A DNA stretch of 64,000 nt from Bryum argenteum. Its lineage: Eukaryota > Streptophyta > Bryopsida > Bryales > Bryaceae. A program made the position numbers and the translations under genes. The notes beneath the pieces were generated by a model that did no database searches, was not told the origin of the DNA, and worked only from the letters and a program-made list of their open reading frames with translations. Shown piece by piece: positions 33,995 through 47,210 of the stretch. The first letter of the stretch is position 1; each line of letters begins with the position of its first letter. Where the stretch lies: contig CM073323.1 in NCBI GenBank assembly GCA_037043015.1, forward strand, positions 7,688,001 to 7,752,000, read 5' to 3'.

Positions 33995-35978
33995 ATGAAG
34001 ATCAGCAGTTTGAAGAATGTGGCAGGGGCGCACAATGAAGGTGTCTGGGCGGCGGCTTGGTCGCCTTCCACGGATTCTCACCCTGGTGTGCTCATTACTG
34101 GATCCGCGGATGAGACAGTGAAGCTGTGGAGAGGAGACGAGCTCGAGCTCGACCGTACTAACACAGGTTAGCTATTTATCCTCTTTCATGGTTTTCACCA
34201 AAGCGAGCTTTATTTTATCTCCATTAGCTGAATTGGAGCTTCGAAATATTGAAATTCAACTCCGTGTGTTGACGATATCGTCGTCACGCACGAGTGACGG
34301 ATGAAGTGACGAAACCCTAATTTGTCTCCCGCTCATTCCTGTATTTTAGAACAGAGCATTTCAAAGAAAATTCATTCCACAATACGAGCTGCTTATTTTC
34401 CGCATACAATTCTGGCGTTGCTGTAACTTGTATGGTGGAATGAAACATTTAAGCTGCCACTCGAACCTCTGGAGGCTCTTTATCTCTTCTAGTACAGGAA
34501 CACGCTGCCCGCTGGACATCCTCTCAAAATCCAGCAGTGACACCAGAATGCATTGATTTTTTCTTCACTTAATTTGAATACTCTAGCTAGACGTGGCACT
34601 GAACGTCAGTTGGTGTCGGAGTTGGAACAGTGCTGTTGAATTGGCTCTAAGAGTAAGTAGGGTTAATGTGAAGGGATTGCTGCACATTATGAAGAACTGC
34701 ATTGTGAAAGTGTTAGTACGGTGGTATTGTTTAAGAATCAAGCATTCTGCAAGCTAGAGATCTTGCAGTTTAATTTCATGAAATTAGGGAGCATCTTCTA
34801 CCGACTTTGGTAGGGTTCAAGAGTAAGTAGGGTTAGTGCATCGGGAGTGCTCCAAACTTCATTCGAAGCGTCGTCACGGCTGCTGATAGTTTCATCAGTG
34901 GTTTTGTTTAGGAATCGGCGTGATTTGATGAATACAGAGAATTTGGGTGCTAATCTGATCACTGACGTTGTATTGAACTTGGATCCGTTGGCAGGGCACT
35001 CGCTTGGAGTGGTGGCTGTAGCAGCACATCCCGGAGGCACGATTGCAGCATCAACAGCTATCGACAGTTTCGTTCGAGTTTGGGAGATCGACTCGAATGC
35101 TACCGTGACGACGCTGGAGACACCTCCATCAGAGGCATATAAGTTAGCATTCGATCCCAAGGTGAGCCAATTTCCTTCCATTCACCAGTTGTGTGAAATC
35201 AATACATAAGCTTGTTTGACATATGTTCTGATTAATATGCTTGTCATCCATATGTATGTTCATGCAATGCTTGGTCTGGATCGTCCCAATCTTATTTCAA
35301 GCTACCCGGTCTTACTGGAATCAGTACAATAGCTGAAGGTTTTGATTCTTGCAGGGTGATCTCCTGGCAGTAGCAGGAGGAGGAAGCTCCTCAGTGAAGC
35401 TATGGAACACATCAACATGGAAACTGGAGCAATCACTGCAAGTCCCGAAGTCAGAGGAAGGGAAGGCATCAGATAAGGTAGGCCAAGGGAAGTTCGTGCT
35501 CGGAGTGGCATGGAGCTTAGACGGGAAGCTGCTGGCGTGCAGTACCATGGACGGGACAGTGGCCATTTTCGATGTCGTCCGGGGGAAGCTGGTGCACACA
35601 TTGGAGGGGCATAACATGCCGGTGCGATCGTTAGTCTTCTCTACGGTAGATGACCGTGTGCTCTACACTGCCTCCGATGATAAGCATATTCACATGTACG
35701 ACGCGAGGAGTAGGGTGCTGGTGAGTGCGTTCTCAGGGCATGCGAGCTGGGTGCTCAGTGTGGATGTCAGTCCTGACGGAGCGGCTGTTGCTTCGGGATC
35801 GAGTGATAAGACCGTGAGGCTATGGGACCTGAAGATGCGTGCTGCCGTGCAAACCATGACTGACCACACTGATCATGTGTGGGCTGTTGCGTTTCGTCCT
35901 GGCGGCGAGGGGATTAGGTCGGGCAGATTGGCTAGCGTTTCTGACGATAAAAGTATTTCTCTCTATGAATACACATAA
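33995..35978 (+). CDS. VIP3: WD40-repeat protein SKI8/VIP3
   Basis: Scaffold subunit of the cytoplasmic Ski complex (3'-5' RNA decay with the exosome) and, in plants, of the Paf1 transcription-elongation complex. Exons 33995-34166, 34995-35161 and 35355-35978 join in frame to 320 residues, the length of Arabidopsis VIP3. The whole chain is a seven-blade WD40 propeller. It starts MKISSLKNVAGAHNEGVWAA; blades include GSADETVKLW, IDSFVRVWEI, SSVKLWNTSTW, TMDGTVAIFDV, EGHNMPVRSLVF, SDDKHIHMYDA, SGHASWVLSVDVSPDG and SSDKTVRLWDLKMRAAVQTM, and it ends DDKSISLYEYT. Intron 1 (828 bp) is unusually long for this window and contains internal AAGAGTAAGTAGGGTTA duplications. The 26-bp repeat array sits just upstream. 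Confidence 0.95.
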
Positions 35979-36875
35979 TTCATTTCACTTCTGGATCAAC
36001 ATGCAGCACTTGGTCTCTCCTCTTGGCTTGCCCTGTTTCCTGTCCATCTCGGTGTTGTTCTCACTCACTTAGATGCCATATGGAATCTATCAGTTTTAGG
36101 CTTTGAACTTTGAAGTAAGCTGACAGGTCCGTGGGAATCGTTCCTCTTAGATACTTGGAAGCAGATACGAAGTGCTTTCAATGACAGCTTCTTGGTATAA
36201 GAAAAACGATAAACAGATGGCCCAAGACTGTTACTCGTCCGAATTACTTCTGTGTTCAGAGTTTAAAGTTCAGTGAACCAGTAAAATTTTCCTCATCACC
36301 AGTATCTCTTGTGCTGAAGAGCTCGCATACAGGATATAACATGTTCAGTACAACCCACTTATGCCTGATTCAGGTGATTTGCTGCTAGAACTTTTTGATT
36401 TCAGTATCCAAATTATAACCTTTTTGGTGTGTGGGAATCCGCTTCTACAATTTCTGGTGTGGGAATCAGCTAAAACTCGCCCACATACCGTAAGCAGTTC
36501 TAGTAATAGCAGAACAGAAGTGGCAAATTTGTTGTGTTCTTGGATGACAGCCAACAAAACTAGCAAGTGAAACAATGTTTCCACATCAAGTTTGAAAAAA
36601 AAAGAGCAACTAAAGAAGATACAATCCATGTGAATCATAGAGGCAAGAAATTCTTATTAGTTCAAAATGTACAGAGCAGAATATTGAAAGCCACCGGAGA
36701 TTGAACTTACAAATCCAATCACTTCCTGGTGAGCTGATCAACTAACTAAAACAGGCTGCATTTCAGAGCCCACTTGAAACAATGGAGAGAGAGAGAGATT
36801 ACCACCACAAGCACCCACCTTTCTAAAATTCTGGAAAAATATCCACCACTATCCACCACTACCCCGAATTATCCA
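35979..36875. other. Convergent 3' flanks of VIP3 and the peroxisomal carrier
   Basis: 897 bp with no supported gene; a GTGTGGGAATC motif is repeated near 36430 and 36459. Confidence 0.5.
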
Positions 36876-39228
36876 CTATCTACTACTGGCAGCTCGGGAG
36901 GCAAGAGCAACGCCAACAATGGGAGCCACGGACTTGGGAGTGACGCCCACAGCCTTGAGCTTCTGCTCACCTGATTGCAACCATTTCTGCAACGCCAACA
37001 TCACCACCCATGTACTACTGGCCACTTTCTCCTTGATCATCAACATGAGCGCCGCTGATAATACTGTCTTCACTATTTGTGCATTCAATCCCTTATAATA
37101 GCCTCTTAGTCCTTCCTCTGATGCTATTTGTTGCCATGCTTCTAGCATGTTCCTTGACCGTGGGCTGGAGGTTACATGGTGGCCTCCGTTCATCCTGGCT
37201 GACTTGTCTTCTTCAGATTCAGCTGCTTGCAGTATCACCTTCGCCCTGCGCACCGGAATTGAGCACAATGAGCAGAGTCCGAGGAATCCACGATCAACGA
37301 TTACCAGCTATACTCCAAATAACCTCAAGATGGCTTCATGTTGCATACTATGTAATTATCTAATATACCGACTTCATTGTCTGCAGAATCATCAGTATCA
37401 GACTCAAATTCCAATTAAGCTCGTTCGTAACACTTCCTTTTAGCTGCTCGTAGACGGCATTAAGTATCAGCAGAATCGCTTTCAACGTCAAGCAATCAGG
37501 CGTGTAACTAAATATAGATAAAGAAGAACAATTCATGATAATCTGAAGGAGTTCCATGATGTCTTGTCTAGTAGGTAATTTCCCGCAAAGAAAGTTCATT
37601 CATTAATCTGATTTTGTACTCTTTATGACCAACCTCCTCGGCTCCTCCTCCATCCTTGAGTTGATAACTATAGACCAATAAAGAAGTGACAAACATTCCT
37701 TGATCTTAGATCTACTGGCATGGGGTGTGATTTCGAACCACGTCTGCAGAAAGCAGAGCGATTTATGGTATGTCTACATTCGAGTCTGAGATATCCAAGA
37801 CTGAGGGTGATGGATTTAAAAAAGGAGATGCAAGCTTACCGAATTGCTGGATACGTGAGAACTGTGGCCACAGTCTTCGCCAATGCGCCAACAGCAAATG
37901 CTTGGAAGGCACTCAACAAAGCTGGCTTCAGCCGAGACTGGGTTGTGCTTACAGGCACCTCGGGTTCCAACAACCATTCCTTCAGCTGTTCAAATACAGT
38001 GTACTGCGAAACCCACCCCGACAAAAAGCCACACAACGTTTTTGAGTACCATATTTGTTGTAAGAAACCATGGTGGAGGAGATGAAGAACCTGTGTAAAT
38101 TAGCAACATAAGTATTCAACAACAGAAGATAGTCCTGTAGATATAGACCTGGATGGCCGGATTCGAAACTAAGACAAGCGATGCTCCAAAGCCCGCATAG
38201 CCCTCCTTCCAGCCCCCCTCGGTCAATGTAGCCCACAACTTTTTCGATTTGCCGAAAGCACTCGTCTGCATCCTCGTAGATGCAGTGTCCAGAGGCTGCA
38301 GCACAACGTTTCAGTTAACAAGCATGACTTGCATTCAAATGGTGACACTTCGAAATAATGAAAAAGTTGATAAGCTCGATATTGATCACAGTCTGGGCAG
38401 GGGTATATCCTTCTTCTGAAGGTAAGAGACGAGCAGATAACATAAGTTTCTGTGACTGACCTGTGTGAGTGTGACAGTGCAGACGCCAGCTGCAGCAGCG
38501 ACTAGTAAGTTAGGTACTGTGCCCATCTTCAACACTTTCGCCTTTCTTAAATACCATTGCTTGAAGATGCTGTAGCTATAAAAATATATGAATTGCGATA
38601 TCACCGACTGTAGGTTCTTCGTGCCGATTCCTTGGTACAATAACATTACATTGCCTGATGCTACTGACTCCCGAAACACATCGTAAGGGGACCTGTTCCA
38701 CAGTCAAGATCAGCCAAAATTACCGAGGATAAGTAAGTACTCTCTACATCCTGTGAACAAAGTGCTGCACCAATTTCATCATTCTTATCCAAATTTGACC
38801 ACAAACAACCAGAGTCCAGATCATTTTCATCGGCAAATCCTGAAAACATTCACAAAGTGAAATTTCCTTACATTCTAAGTTATACACAAACTGCTGCACC
38901 GATATCATCATGTGAGCAGTTTACATCTTCCCTTCCTATCTAGTCTTTGATACGATAAAAGAAAAGCCAATAGGTAGAAGTATGAAGAACAGTATACTTA
39001 AATTATAATTAACTCCCGAAGTAGATTAAAAGAGCTAAACTTTGGAATTAAAAGAATGTAAAGTACTAGAGTTGACTATACTTACTTATACTTGCGTGAT
39101 GCGCCAGCCCGAGCTTCTGCTTGATACTTGGACTTGCAGGTGTCTAAAGGATAAAGAATTGTGGTGCTAAGAAGGCCGCCAACGGCACCGGAAGTGGCTT
39201 CCGTCAATGACTTAAAATCCAACCCCAT
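36876..39228 (-). CDS. PNC1: Peroxisomal adenine nucleotide carrier (PNC, mitochondrial carrier family)
   Basis: Exchanges cytosolic ATP for AMP/ADP across the peroxisomal membrane, feeding fatty-acid activation and beta-oxidation (family knowledge). Five exons, 39228-39086, 38692-38461, 38295-38149, 38003-37840 and 37245-36876, have GT-AG introns and give 351 residues in frame. The start [20 protein letters not shown] followed by [14 protein letters not shown] is typical of plant PNCs. The other two carrier signatures are [18 protein letters not shown] and [50 protein letters not shown] and [18 protein letters not shown] are also family-specific. The C terminus is longer and more Ala/Ser-rich than in Arabidopsis. 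Introns 1 (393 bp) and 4 (594 bp) are the long ones. I see no broken motif, and the gene looks functional. Confidence 0.93.
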
Positions 39229-41233
39229 CGCTCAAAAATTCTCCCTAATCCCAAAAACCCTCTCAACTAGTCAGTAAAAGAAATAAACCAAGGATGAGCT
39301 AAAAGAGTCGCAATTCACACATTCTTGAGCTCTCAACCCTCGAAAAAAATCGCGTTTCAGAGACAGGAATGATGATCGCCTCAACCTAAAATTAAGTGAC
39401 ACGCTAGACTATCCTGTGCAAGGAACACAAAAAATTCGTGCTTTACGCGATCGCGCAGGAGAACCCCAATTCCGCAACTGTGAAGAGGAAAAGAGCCTAT
39501 CGAAGAATGAAAAAGCAAAGAAGTAGAATCACCAATTGTGGGTATGCTTGTCGCAAGCGCGATTGGAGCTTCCGGGTACAAAAAGTTGCAAGAGTCGATC
39601 GCTTGGAAGGGAGAATTGACAAAAATTGATCGATCGTCGCAACAAACACTCAAGCCCACGCGTGACGGTGTGCATACGGTGACTGATCGCACGGTCTTAG
39701 GGGGTCGCCCGCGGTGGTAGGGTTTAACCGTGTTTATCCACGTTTCTCCGCCGCCCGCCTTTGCGGGCTCGGGCCCCACGGTGAACGGCATGGGGTGGAT
39801 TCTCGTGTAGATTTCCAGAATCTACGAGTCCTTGCTAAATCTACAGTCAATGAGGAATAAGTGCTGATCTGGAGGCTGACTCGGATACCCACGTGGCGTT
39901 TTGGATTTATTATAGGCATGCACTTCAAGTGAGTTAGTAGATGACTGATGGCATTCGAATATGGGATGAGTCCAGTGACTCGGATGCTGTTTTTGGATTA
40001 ACTTAATAACATATTGTCCCTGAAATAATTTGAAATGTGATGCTTACCTTGTTATGGTTACCAGAGAACAAGAATCTCCTTGTTCTTCCAAATTTTAAAT
40101 TCATGCTAATGCCAGTACAACTATGTTTTGTACTTCTAAACACTCACAATCAGAAACGCCTTTGTGACCATGACCCATGTGATGGTTGCAAGTCACGTAC
40201 ATTCTGTTGTTGGTTCACGTTAGTACAGGAATATTTGTAGATACTCGGAGGAGGCCGAAGGTTGGAGAGGAGTGTGCTCTTCTTTCGGAACCAATTCAGG
40301 CAGCCGGTGCTTCTTGTGTGGCCGGTTATTGCTTTAGACTGTCCAGAGGGATGTCTACTTTCAGTATTCGAATCCGTGGGATTGGTGATGGTGTGAAGGT
40401 AAGAGGCTGGACCGCGGAAGTGATGAGGAAGTAGCCGAACGACTACCAAGATGGTGGCGGGCACAACTAAAACGTGCTAAAGGTTTGGCACTTTATGAAC
40501 ACAAAATTCAGTGATCTGAAATCTCATGTGGAATGCTTACAAGACTAGATGAACTAGACTTTTATGCAGGATAATTTGATTTTGTATGCACCAAATGTGC
40601 TCAAGAATAAAGAGCCCCGAGCAATTCTCTGTCGCACATGCACACGCCAATTATACCGCGTGATGCTCATGTGTAAAATGCTCTCTTTCACCAACGGTTA
40701 GAGAGGATTTAGAATTCTACATCATGAGCATTTTGTGATATTAACGTGAAAGATGTTTTCTTTGATGTACACAACTGAAACTCCATGCTCGAAAACAGCA
40801 AATCATGATTTCATTGGACACACACCACTTATACCACGCATTAAAGTTAAATGCCATGCCACTATGGAGGTCTCAAAATGCTACAACATATTTCCAAAAC
40901 AGGTCGCGAAGTATCGAAGGTAAGAGATGATGAAAAACAGGTGAAGGCACCGTCAATGACAGAGTAGCCTTCGACCAACAAGGTAAAGAGATGGTCACTC
41001 CAATCAAAAGGTGAATTGGAGTTCAAATTATGCTTTTCCCTCATCGCTCATCAATATTGATACCATCATCCTGAAGCCAGTGGATGTGCTTATTGCAACA
41101 AGTTACAAAATGAACAGTTCAACAAACCATTGACTGAGAATGTTACATATATATACTTGAATGAGAATATTACAGATAATTTTCTGATACTACCTAAGAT
41201 GAGTAACGTACAATTACAGGAGTCACGATCGAA
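39229..41233. other. Intergenic between the carrier promoter and the oxidase 3' end
   Basis: No gene is supported. A stretch at 40186-40434 has a coding-like frame (LLSEPIQAAGASCVAGYCF) ending near a GT donor, but no partner exon or family was found. TATATATA occurs near 41147. Confidence 0.5.
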
Positions 41234-43876
41234 CTACTCAAATGCTTTCGGAGATGGCAACAATCTACAGATGTTATAATCCGGGAAGCTCTCGGACACG
41301 CCGCAAGTATAACCCGAGGGACAATGCCAATCATCGACACAATAACACCAGTACTTCGCAGTGCACACAGGCGAGTACACAGGACCACTTCTCGCAAGCA
41401 TCTCAGAGAATACCTCCGGCTCAAACACTTTCCTCGGATCATGCTTCCGTTGCATCTCCAAAAGCGCTGCAATGTTACCCGCCGGATAATTGTCCAGCAC
41501 TTTGCACTTGGGGTGACGCACAATCCGCTCGTGGTTCTTGCCCCAGTGGGGCCTGCCCTGGTACTTGCAGAGCGTCAACTGCTCGATCGATTCCAACATG
41601 GTTGACATCTTGGAGAGTTTGCTCGGGATCATGGCCGAGTGGAGCATCGATGGCTGCACGTAGACCACATCCTCGGAGCCTGTGCTTGTTGACAGGAGGT
41701 TCGAGTCCCCTGGGCCGAACCTGATCACGAATCCTAATCCGGGTGCCATGCACCGCTCCTTGAGCTCAGTGCGGACTATGAGCTTCACATCGTTAACCCA
41801 GTTTTGAAAGTGGGAGTGCTTGATTGTGAATTCTATGTCTTCGGTGAAAGCGCCTGTGTAGTGTACGTTGAAGACGCACTTCGGCCAGCAGTCCGCTGAT
41901 ACCATCGCGTTGTTGGTTGGGATTGTACCGTGGTCGATTGGCGTTCCGTTTCCGTCGTTGAAGATTGTTGAGTTCACTACCATCTCGCCCAATTTGCATA
42001 TACCTGCTCAGAAAGCTCAGGATTTAGAATCCTAGCTAGCACCCGTTACCGACCAACCATGGAGTTGAACTTGTCTGTACTTGCAAACTATGGAATGTAA
42101 AAATGTCATTTTTTTTCAGCAAATTCAAAATCTTATGTTCATTCTAAGAGTCAGTTTACACTCTAATGAAGAAGGTCAGAGGTCAAGAAAAATCCAAATA
42201 TAATCGATTGAAAGTGAGACTCTTCTGAAGCTACGATTTCAAAAGACTGACTAGTAGCCTTCTCCATTCTAATGTGAACATACCTTACTGTGATACATGT
42301 ATCTCGATTGTTAGTATTGGGTGAACTTTCTCACTTTAAAAACTTTTACTAGATTTATGATTCATTAGAAAACTCTCAAATCTTCTTCTCTAATCCTCGA
42401 TATTTAATCTCCTCTGCTATAACTCTAGAATATCGATTCGATTAGAGGTGCCTCTTCGTTATTTCCTCTGGATATGGCAGGAATGGATAGAGAGATCAAG
42501 TGTGAGTAAGGACCTGCATTCAAAGCCTTGGCGGAGGGACGCTCGTCACGAGCATCATCCTCCCAAGCGGCCATGAGCTCCTTGAGAGTGTTGGCCGCCT
42601 GCTCAGGAAGTGGAGCAAGCATAGCAATTGTCCCATTCGGATAAAACGGCGGCATGGTGGCAGGGTCATACTCACCGTCCTCCACCTGCTTCCACAACAA
42701 AGCTTTGTACAAACCGAAGTCCGGTCGCCAGAACGCATTCACATTCGGGGTTTCGTCCTCCAACATCTTCTGCAGCTCAGCCACTATGTTACCATCTTGC
42801 AGTCGTTTCCGAACTTCCACAATCGTCCGGGAGTTTGGTTGCAGTTTGAATGTTATCTCGGTTACAATTCCTAGTAAGCCTATCCCTCCCACCAGCGCTC
42901 GTATCTCGTACGCCCCTTGCTCGCTTTCGATGTCGCTCTCGATAATCTCCCCGCTCGCATCCACCCATCTCATCTGGCACAATCACAAAAATCTCAATCA
43001 GAGCGTGGGCTGATATCCTGACATTAGTGCAAAACAGGGTTTGAAAGGGGTGGTTGAAACAATGGACAGTATCTCAGCAAGGTTGAAACACTATTGAGAT
43101 TAGGGCATGGTTGAAACACTATGTTGAATTGCTTCTAGTGCAGATCCCACCAAGCAAGAGTGTCTTATTCCACTAGAATAAATCATTCTGTGTGGAAATC
43201 TTCATGGAGAGATAGGTGAAAACGGCACGCTCTTCCACTAACATAGTGTTTCAACCATGGTTTTGCACTGGTGTAAGCAAGCGGCTCGAGATTGAGCTCT
43301 GACCTTTGTGATCAGGGCTCCGAGGGTGCTGGTGGTGCGGTACCCGGAGCCGTGAGCGGACGACAGAATCACGCCCCCAACAGTGAGATTGGCGTACCCA
43401 GAGAGCGCACCCGGAGGTACCGACAAGTCGTGAGCTTCAGCGGCGAGCACAAGCTCCCGGAGCGTCATCCCAGCTTCCACAGTCATCTGCAACCCGTCCA
43501 CTCCCACAACGCGGTTCATCAAGTGGAGCAGCACCGTGATAGACGTCCGCCCCGGATCAGAATCGGCAACGACGTCGTGTTCTGCGGCGCTGCTCCCTCG
43601 TGTTCCAGCGCACACCAACCCTGTCGACGAGTGGAACCCGCGGTGCGTGGCACGCATCTTCACTGGCTCGTCCTTGTACTGCTTTAGAAGATCGCTGATC
43701 TCCTGCGTGGTACTCACCGTCACTTCTACATCGGAACTGCACTTGAGGAAGTTGATACTGGAATAGAGCGTCGTTGCGCTGTCGTAGTGCGAGTAGCCTT
43801 CACTCACTCCACTTGCGGAAACGCAGCTCAATGTCACTAGTAGGCTTACCAGCCATGCCCATCCTGAACTCCCCAT
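41234..43876 (-). CDS. L-gulonolactone oxidase-like FAD enzyme (plant GULLO family), secreted type
   Basis: FAD-linked aldonolactone oxidase of the VAO/ALO family; plant members are tied to ascorbate-type chemistry in the secretory route or apoplast. Exons 43876-43304, 42973-42514 and 42003-41234 join in frame to 600 residues. A signal peptide is evident (SSGWAWLVSLLVTLSCVSAS). The FAD-binding half has VKMRATHRGFHSSTGLVCAG, GMTLRELVLAAEAHDLSVPP and GGVILSSAHGSG...LGALITKMRWVDASGE. The ALO half contains HWGKNHERIV. A C-terminal Cys-rich module (CTAKYWCYCVDDWHCPSGYTC) matches the plant GULLO tail. The exon 2 donor is inferred: reading on instead gives 31 more residues and a stop. Intron 1 hosts a MITE. 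Substrate cannot be told from sequence. Confidence 0.88.
43026..43269. mobile_element. MITE in intron 1 of the gulonolactone oxidase gene
   Basis: Inverted ends AGTGCAAAACAGGGTTTG and its counterpart CCATGGTTTTGCACT, with a CATGGTTGAAACACTATGTT motif inside (near 43107) and again inverted near the right end. 244 bp, non-coding, no convincing target duplication. Confidence 0.65.
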
Positions 43877-44710
43877 CGCTTATCTCTGCAAGCTCAGCCA
43901 CATTCACAATCCACTTGAACAATCAACCATGTCCCTGCCGAGAGGTGCAGATACTTGATCAGTTCGAATCTAACAACGATGGATTTTCACAATGCCAGAG
44001 TCTCGAGAGGGAACCAAAGAAAATTTTCACAATGAGAACTGTTTCCTTAGCAACCGGACAAAGAGAGGCAAACACACGCACCAGATGCTAGAAATTGATC
44101 ATACGAATCTAATCGAGCTTCAGAAGAGTGGAAGGACTAGTCAACATCAGTTGAGAGCGATCAATCTTGAAACCGAGATTACGAAATTGTTCGAGCTCCA
44201 GAAGAGTGGAGGGACTAGTCGTCAGTATCGATGAGAGCAAGGGACTACTATGGCGAGTCAAAATGAGTGAGAGCGATTGAGCTCCACGCAAGCTTGCATC
44301 AGAGTGACGAAGTTGAAACACGTACACCAACTGAAATGTCGTAAAGGGCTTTGTCTAGAATCGACAAAACCCCAGTGGAATTGGAAAAGGACTCTCCATG
44401 TGTTCCTTGAAAAGGTGTATAAGTCGTTTCTGGCCGGAGTTTGAGCATCGGGTCAAAGTCAATGGGCTTCGACCATCTCCTTCCTGAGTGCTTGCTGCGG
44501 ATTAGATTGCAGCTTCTTTATGCTCGTGTTTCAGACAGTATCGAATTGAGCTATTAGTACGATGTCACCTTATCGATTGGGCAGTTGCATACTGAGCTAC
44601 CGTTCAAAGGCAGGTCAATGATTCAACCCCATTTTGTACGATTCTGAATGGTGTGATTATCACTCCATAGCTTTTATTGTCTGAAAGGAGAATGTTAAGT
44701 TTTTGTAGTA
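43877..44710. other. Upstream region of the gulonolactone oxidase gene
   Basis: Contains a diverged direct duplication of about 60 bp near 44100-44225 (TCAGAAGAGTGGAAGGACTAG / TCCAGAAGAGTGGAGGGACT). No gene seen. Confidence 0.5.
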
Positions 44711-45099
44711 AGGTAGAATGCCCTTAAACCGCTCAAATAAGAGATTCAGCATGGTTGTGGACATCGTGTGTATTGTTTGTAATTTTTCTTCGATGGAGAA
44801 ACAAGAGGGAGAGTGAATGCAAAAAATTCCAGAATTAAATAGCAAAAGATGAATTTACCACAAATTTTTGAAGTCAAAAGTGTACATGACCTTAAACCGC
44901 TCAGTAGACTCTCCTTTGTGGCGGGTCACGCATGTAGCAAAAACCGTGCAAAAAGATTCCAGATCAAGTCACTATGAACCCTCAGATTTCAGAATATTCT
45001 TTTTTGCCGTGGGTGCAAAAAGGTCCAGGCCATGGGCGGTTTAACAGGCAGTCTAGCATGCGCTTCAGGGGGGCCGAACGGTTTAAGGGCATTCTACCT
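44711..45099. mobile_element. MITE with TA flanks (AGGTAGAATGCCCTTAAACC family)
   Basis: Left end AGGTAGAATGCCCTTAAACC and right end its reverse complement (one mismatch further in), each flanked by TA (44709-44710 and 45100-45101). Extra CCTTAAACCGCTC motifs lie inside (44891). 389 bp, no coding potential; TA duplication suggests a Tc1/mariner-type mobiliser. Confidence 0.75.
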
Positions 45100-45130
45100 T
45101 AAATCAACTACTAAAGGAGAAGCTCTACAG

Positions 45131-45285
45131 CGACGGTCATATCTGAAATCCCTGAATAACTCGATATTGAGAAATCCAACCGTAGCATCTGCTATGTAGT
45201 GACGGTCGTATCTGAAATCCCTGAATAAAGTATATTTTAACAAAGTTTATTTTAACTCGATATTGAGAAATCCAACCATAGGATC
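45131..45285. repeat. Direct duplication of about 58 bp, second copy carrying a 28-bp insertion
   Basis: GACGGTCATATCTGAAATCC and CTCGATATTGAGAAATCCAA occur in both copies (45131-45188 and 45200-45282). The second is split by an AT-rich AGTATATTTTAAC...TTTAA insert. Confidence 0.85.
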
Positions 45286-46302
45286 TTGTTCGGAAGTGTC
45301 TAAATGGTCCACCCCAATCTTTGTTACAGCTCATTATATAGATCCTGAGGTACATTGAGTCAAAGTCAGTTTAGTTTTTGTAAAAAGTGTATATCCTTTT
45401 GGAGCAAATTGACTGGATTCACGCTTCTCTCTTTTGAAGTTAATCAAGATTGTTCTTTAGTGGCCCCCGAACTATCATCAAATAATCCTTTCTGAAATCA
45501 GTTTGCAAGAATTGAAGAATTCAAAAGACATGATTTAAAGAATTTTTACTAAAAAATCTTGTTCAAGACTTTTCAATTAATCTACCTACCAAGTTTTATT
45601 ACATTTGACTGTACATAATAATTTTTCCATGTATATTTATGTCTTCCAAACAAAAAGATTTGTTTTTAGTAGAGTTGTTTTGAATCAAAAAGAACCCAAT
45701 GCGGCTCACTTCGACTTTAGGGTTTAATCTTCCTACCACTCCAAAGTTAGACTTCATACTAAAACCCGAATTTCTCACTGCTGAAAGTTCCAGAAAATTT
45801 AGCATTTTTCATGCATGGAGAAAGTAAGTGGAACGACAGTCATAATGAATTCATGATGTTTGGACTCTTCTACAATTATTTTGCTATGAATGTCTAAAGG
45901 CAGTCTCATAGATGGTTCTAAATGATGCAATGATTTTGCACCCTATAATGTTTGCCCTGAGTACATGCTATTGTTGAGTGATGAAACTATAATGTACATG
46001 TGGATCTAGAAGCCTACTGCTCTATTATTGGTTTACTCCTCCAGTTTTGAACACTCTCCCTTCACAGGAAGTTCCTCCCATCAAAAGCATATGATAAGTT
46101 AATAAATGTTCTCAGAAGGTACCAGTACTCCCTTCCCATGCGACGTACATTATTACATTATTTCAAGGGAGAAAATAAGTACATGGCCCTCTAATAGTAT
46201 AACAGACTCTTGAGCTTAGATAAGGGTGCTGGTCAAAAGGTTTCCAAACTTGCTCCAAATCTTGGAGGCTAAAGCGCTCCTTAAAATAATGACAAAGTTT
46301 AT
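45286..46302. other. Intergenic, nothing supported
   Basis: AT-rich, no coherent frame or clear repeat. Confidence 0.5.
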
Positions 46303-46535
46303 TTAACCCCTAAAGGTCTGAGCGTGCCGTGGCGACCAGTAGAATACGGTGTATTTTGGTTGTATTTGGAGTGAATGCACACCTTTAATGGGTTTGAGTT
46401 CAAAGAAGAAGTTGATATTTGAGTTAATGCGATTCTAGTGAGCTCTTACAATCCTAGTTTAGAGTTTCTTGTTGGTAGCAAATCCTAATTATACGATAGC
46501 GCACATACTATCCCGAAGGGACTTTTAAGGGTTAA
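46303..46535. mobile_element. Small TTAA-flanked MITE, CCCCTAAA termini
   Basis: Starts TTAACCCCTAAAGGTC and ends GACTTTTAAGGGTTAA (46535), so the ends are imperfect reverse complements of each other. They share the terminal TTAACCCCTAAAG with the 4438-5275 element, but the interior is unrelated. 233 bp. Confidence 0.65.
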
Positions 46536-47210
46536 TGATAGTTGAGAAGCTCTAAGCTTCGAATACCTCCTAGATCTCTTTCTTTGGATGGAATTTATTG
46601 ACTACGGCAAGTTGGCAAGGCGCAAAGCCCAAAAAGTATGCATCAAATATCCTAATTAGAATAAGTGAAAGAACTTATTGAGGAATTCAGTGTGAGATGG
46701 TGTGTTGATGAAGAACTAGCTACTTGGGAAGGGAGGTTTCTCCAATTGCGGTTTGTGGATTTTCTAGGTTTGATTTTTCTTAGTCCCTTTCAATACAATC
46801 CTTTGTACTTTGATTAATTGTGGATTAGGCTAGATGTATGTCAAACAAAAGCCGGTCATAGTGGAGGAAGCTATTGTAATTTATCTTTGCCGTTAAGGAT
46901 TGATTTCCCTTTATTTTTGTGATAATAGGAAAGAAAAAAATAAAAATAAAAAATCAAGCTGAAAATGGCCCATAAATCTGTCAATGGATGGCAATGACAC
47001 AAAACCGCACATCGGAATTGGTTAATTAGTGTTAATGTTTCTGCTATGAAGAGATAAAGTTGAGTTTTAAAAGAAATTTTGCATATTTTATGACTTTCTA
47101 ACTGCAATATAAACTATTCGATGAGTTTCTACATTTAACATCTCATGAATCTTAGGGACTCTTTACACTATGTACCATGAAAATTCTCAAGATATTTGAA
47201 TCCAACCTCA
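46536..47210. other. Intergenic, nothing supported
   Basis: AT-rich DNA with no clear repeat or exon. Confidence 0.5.
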
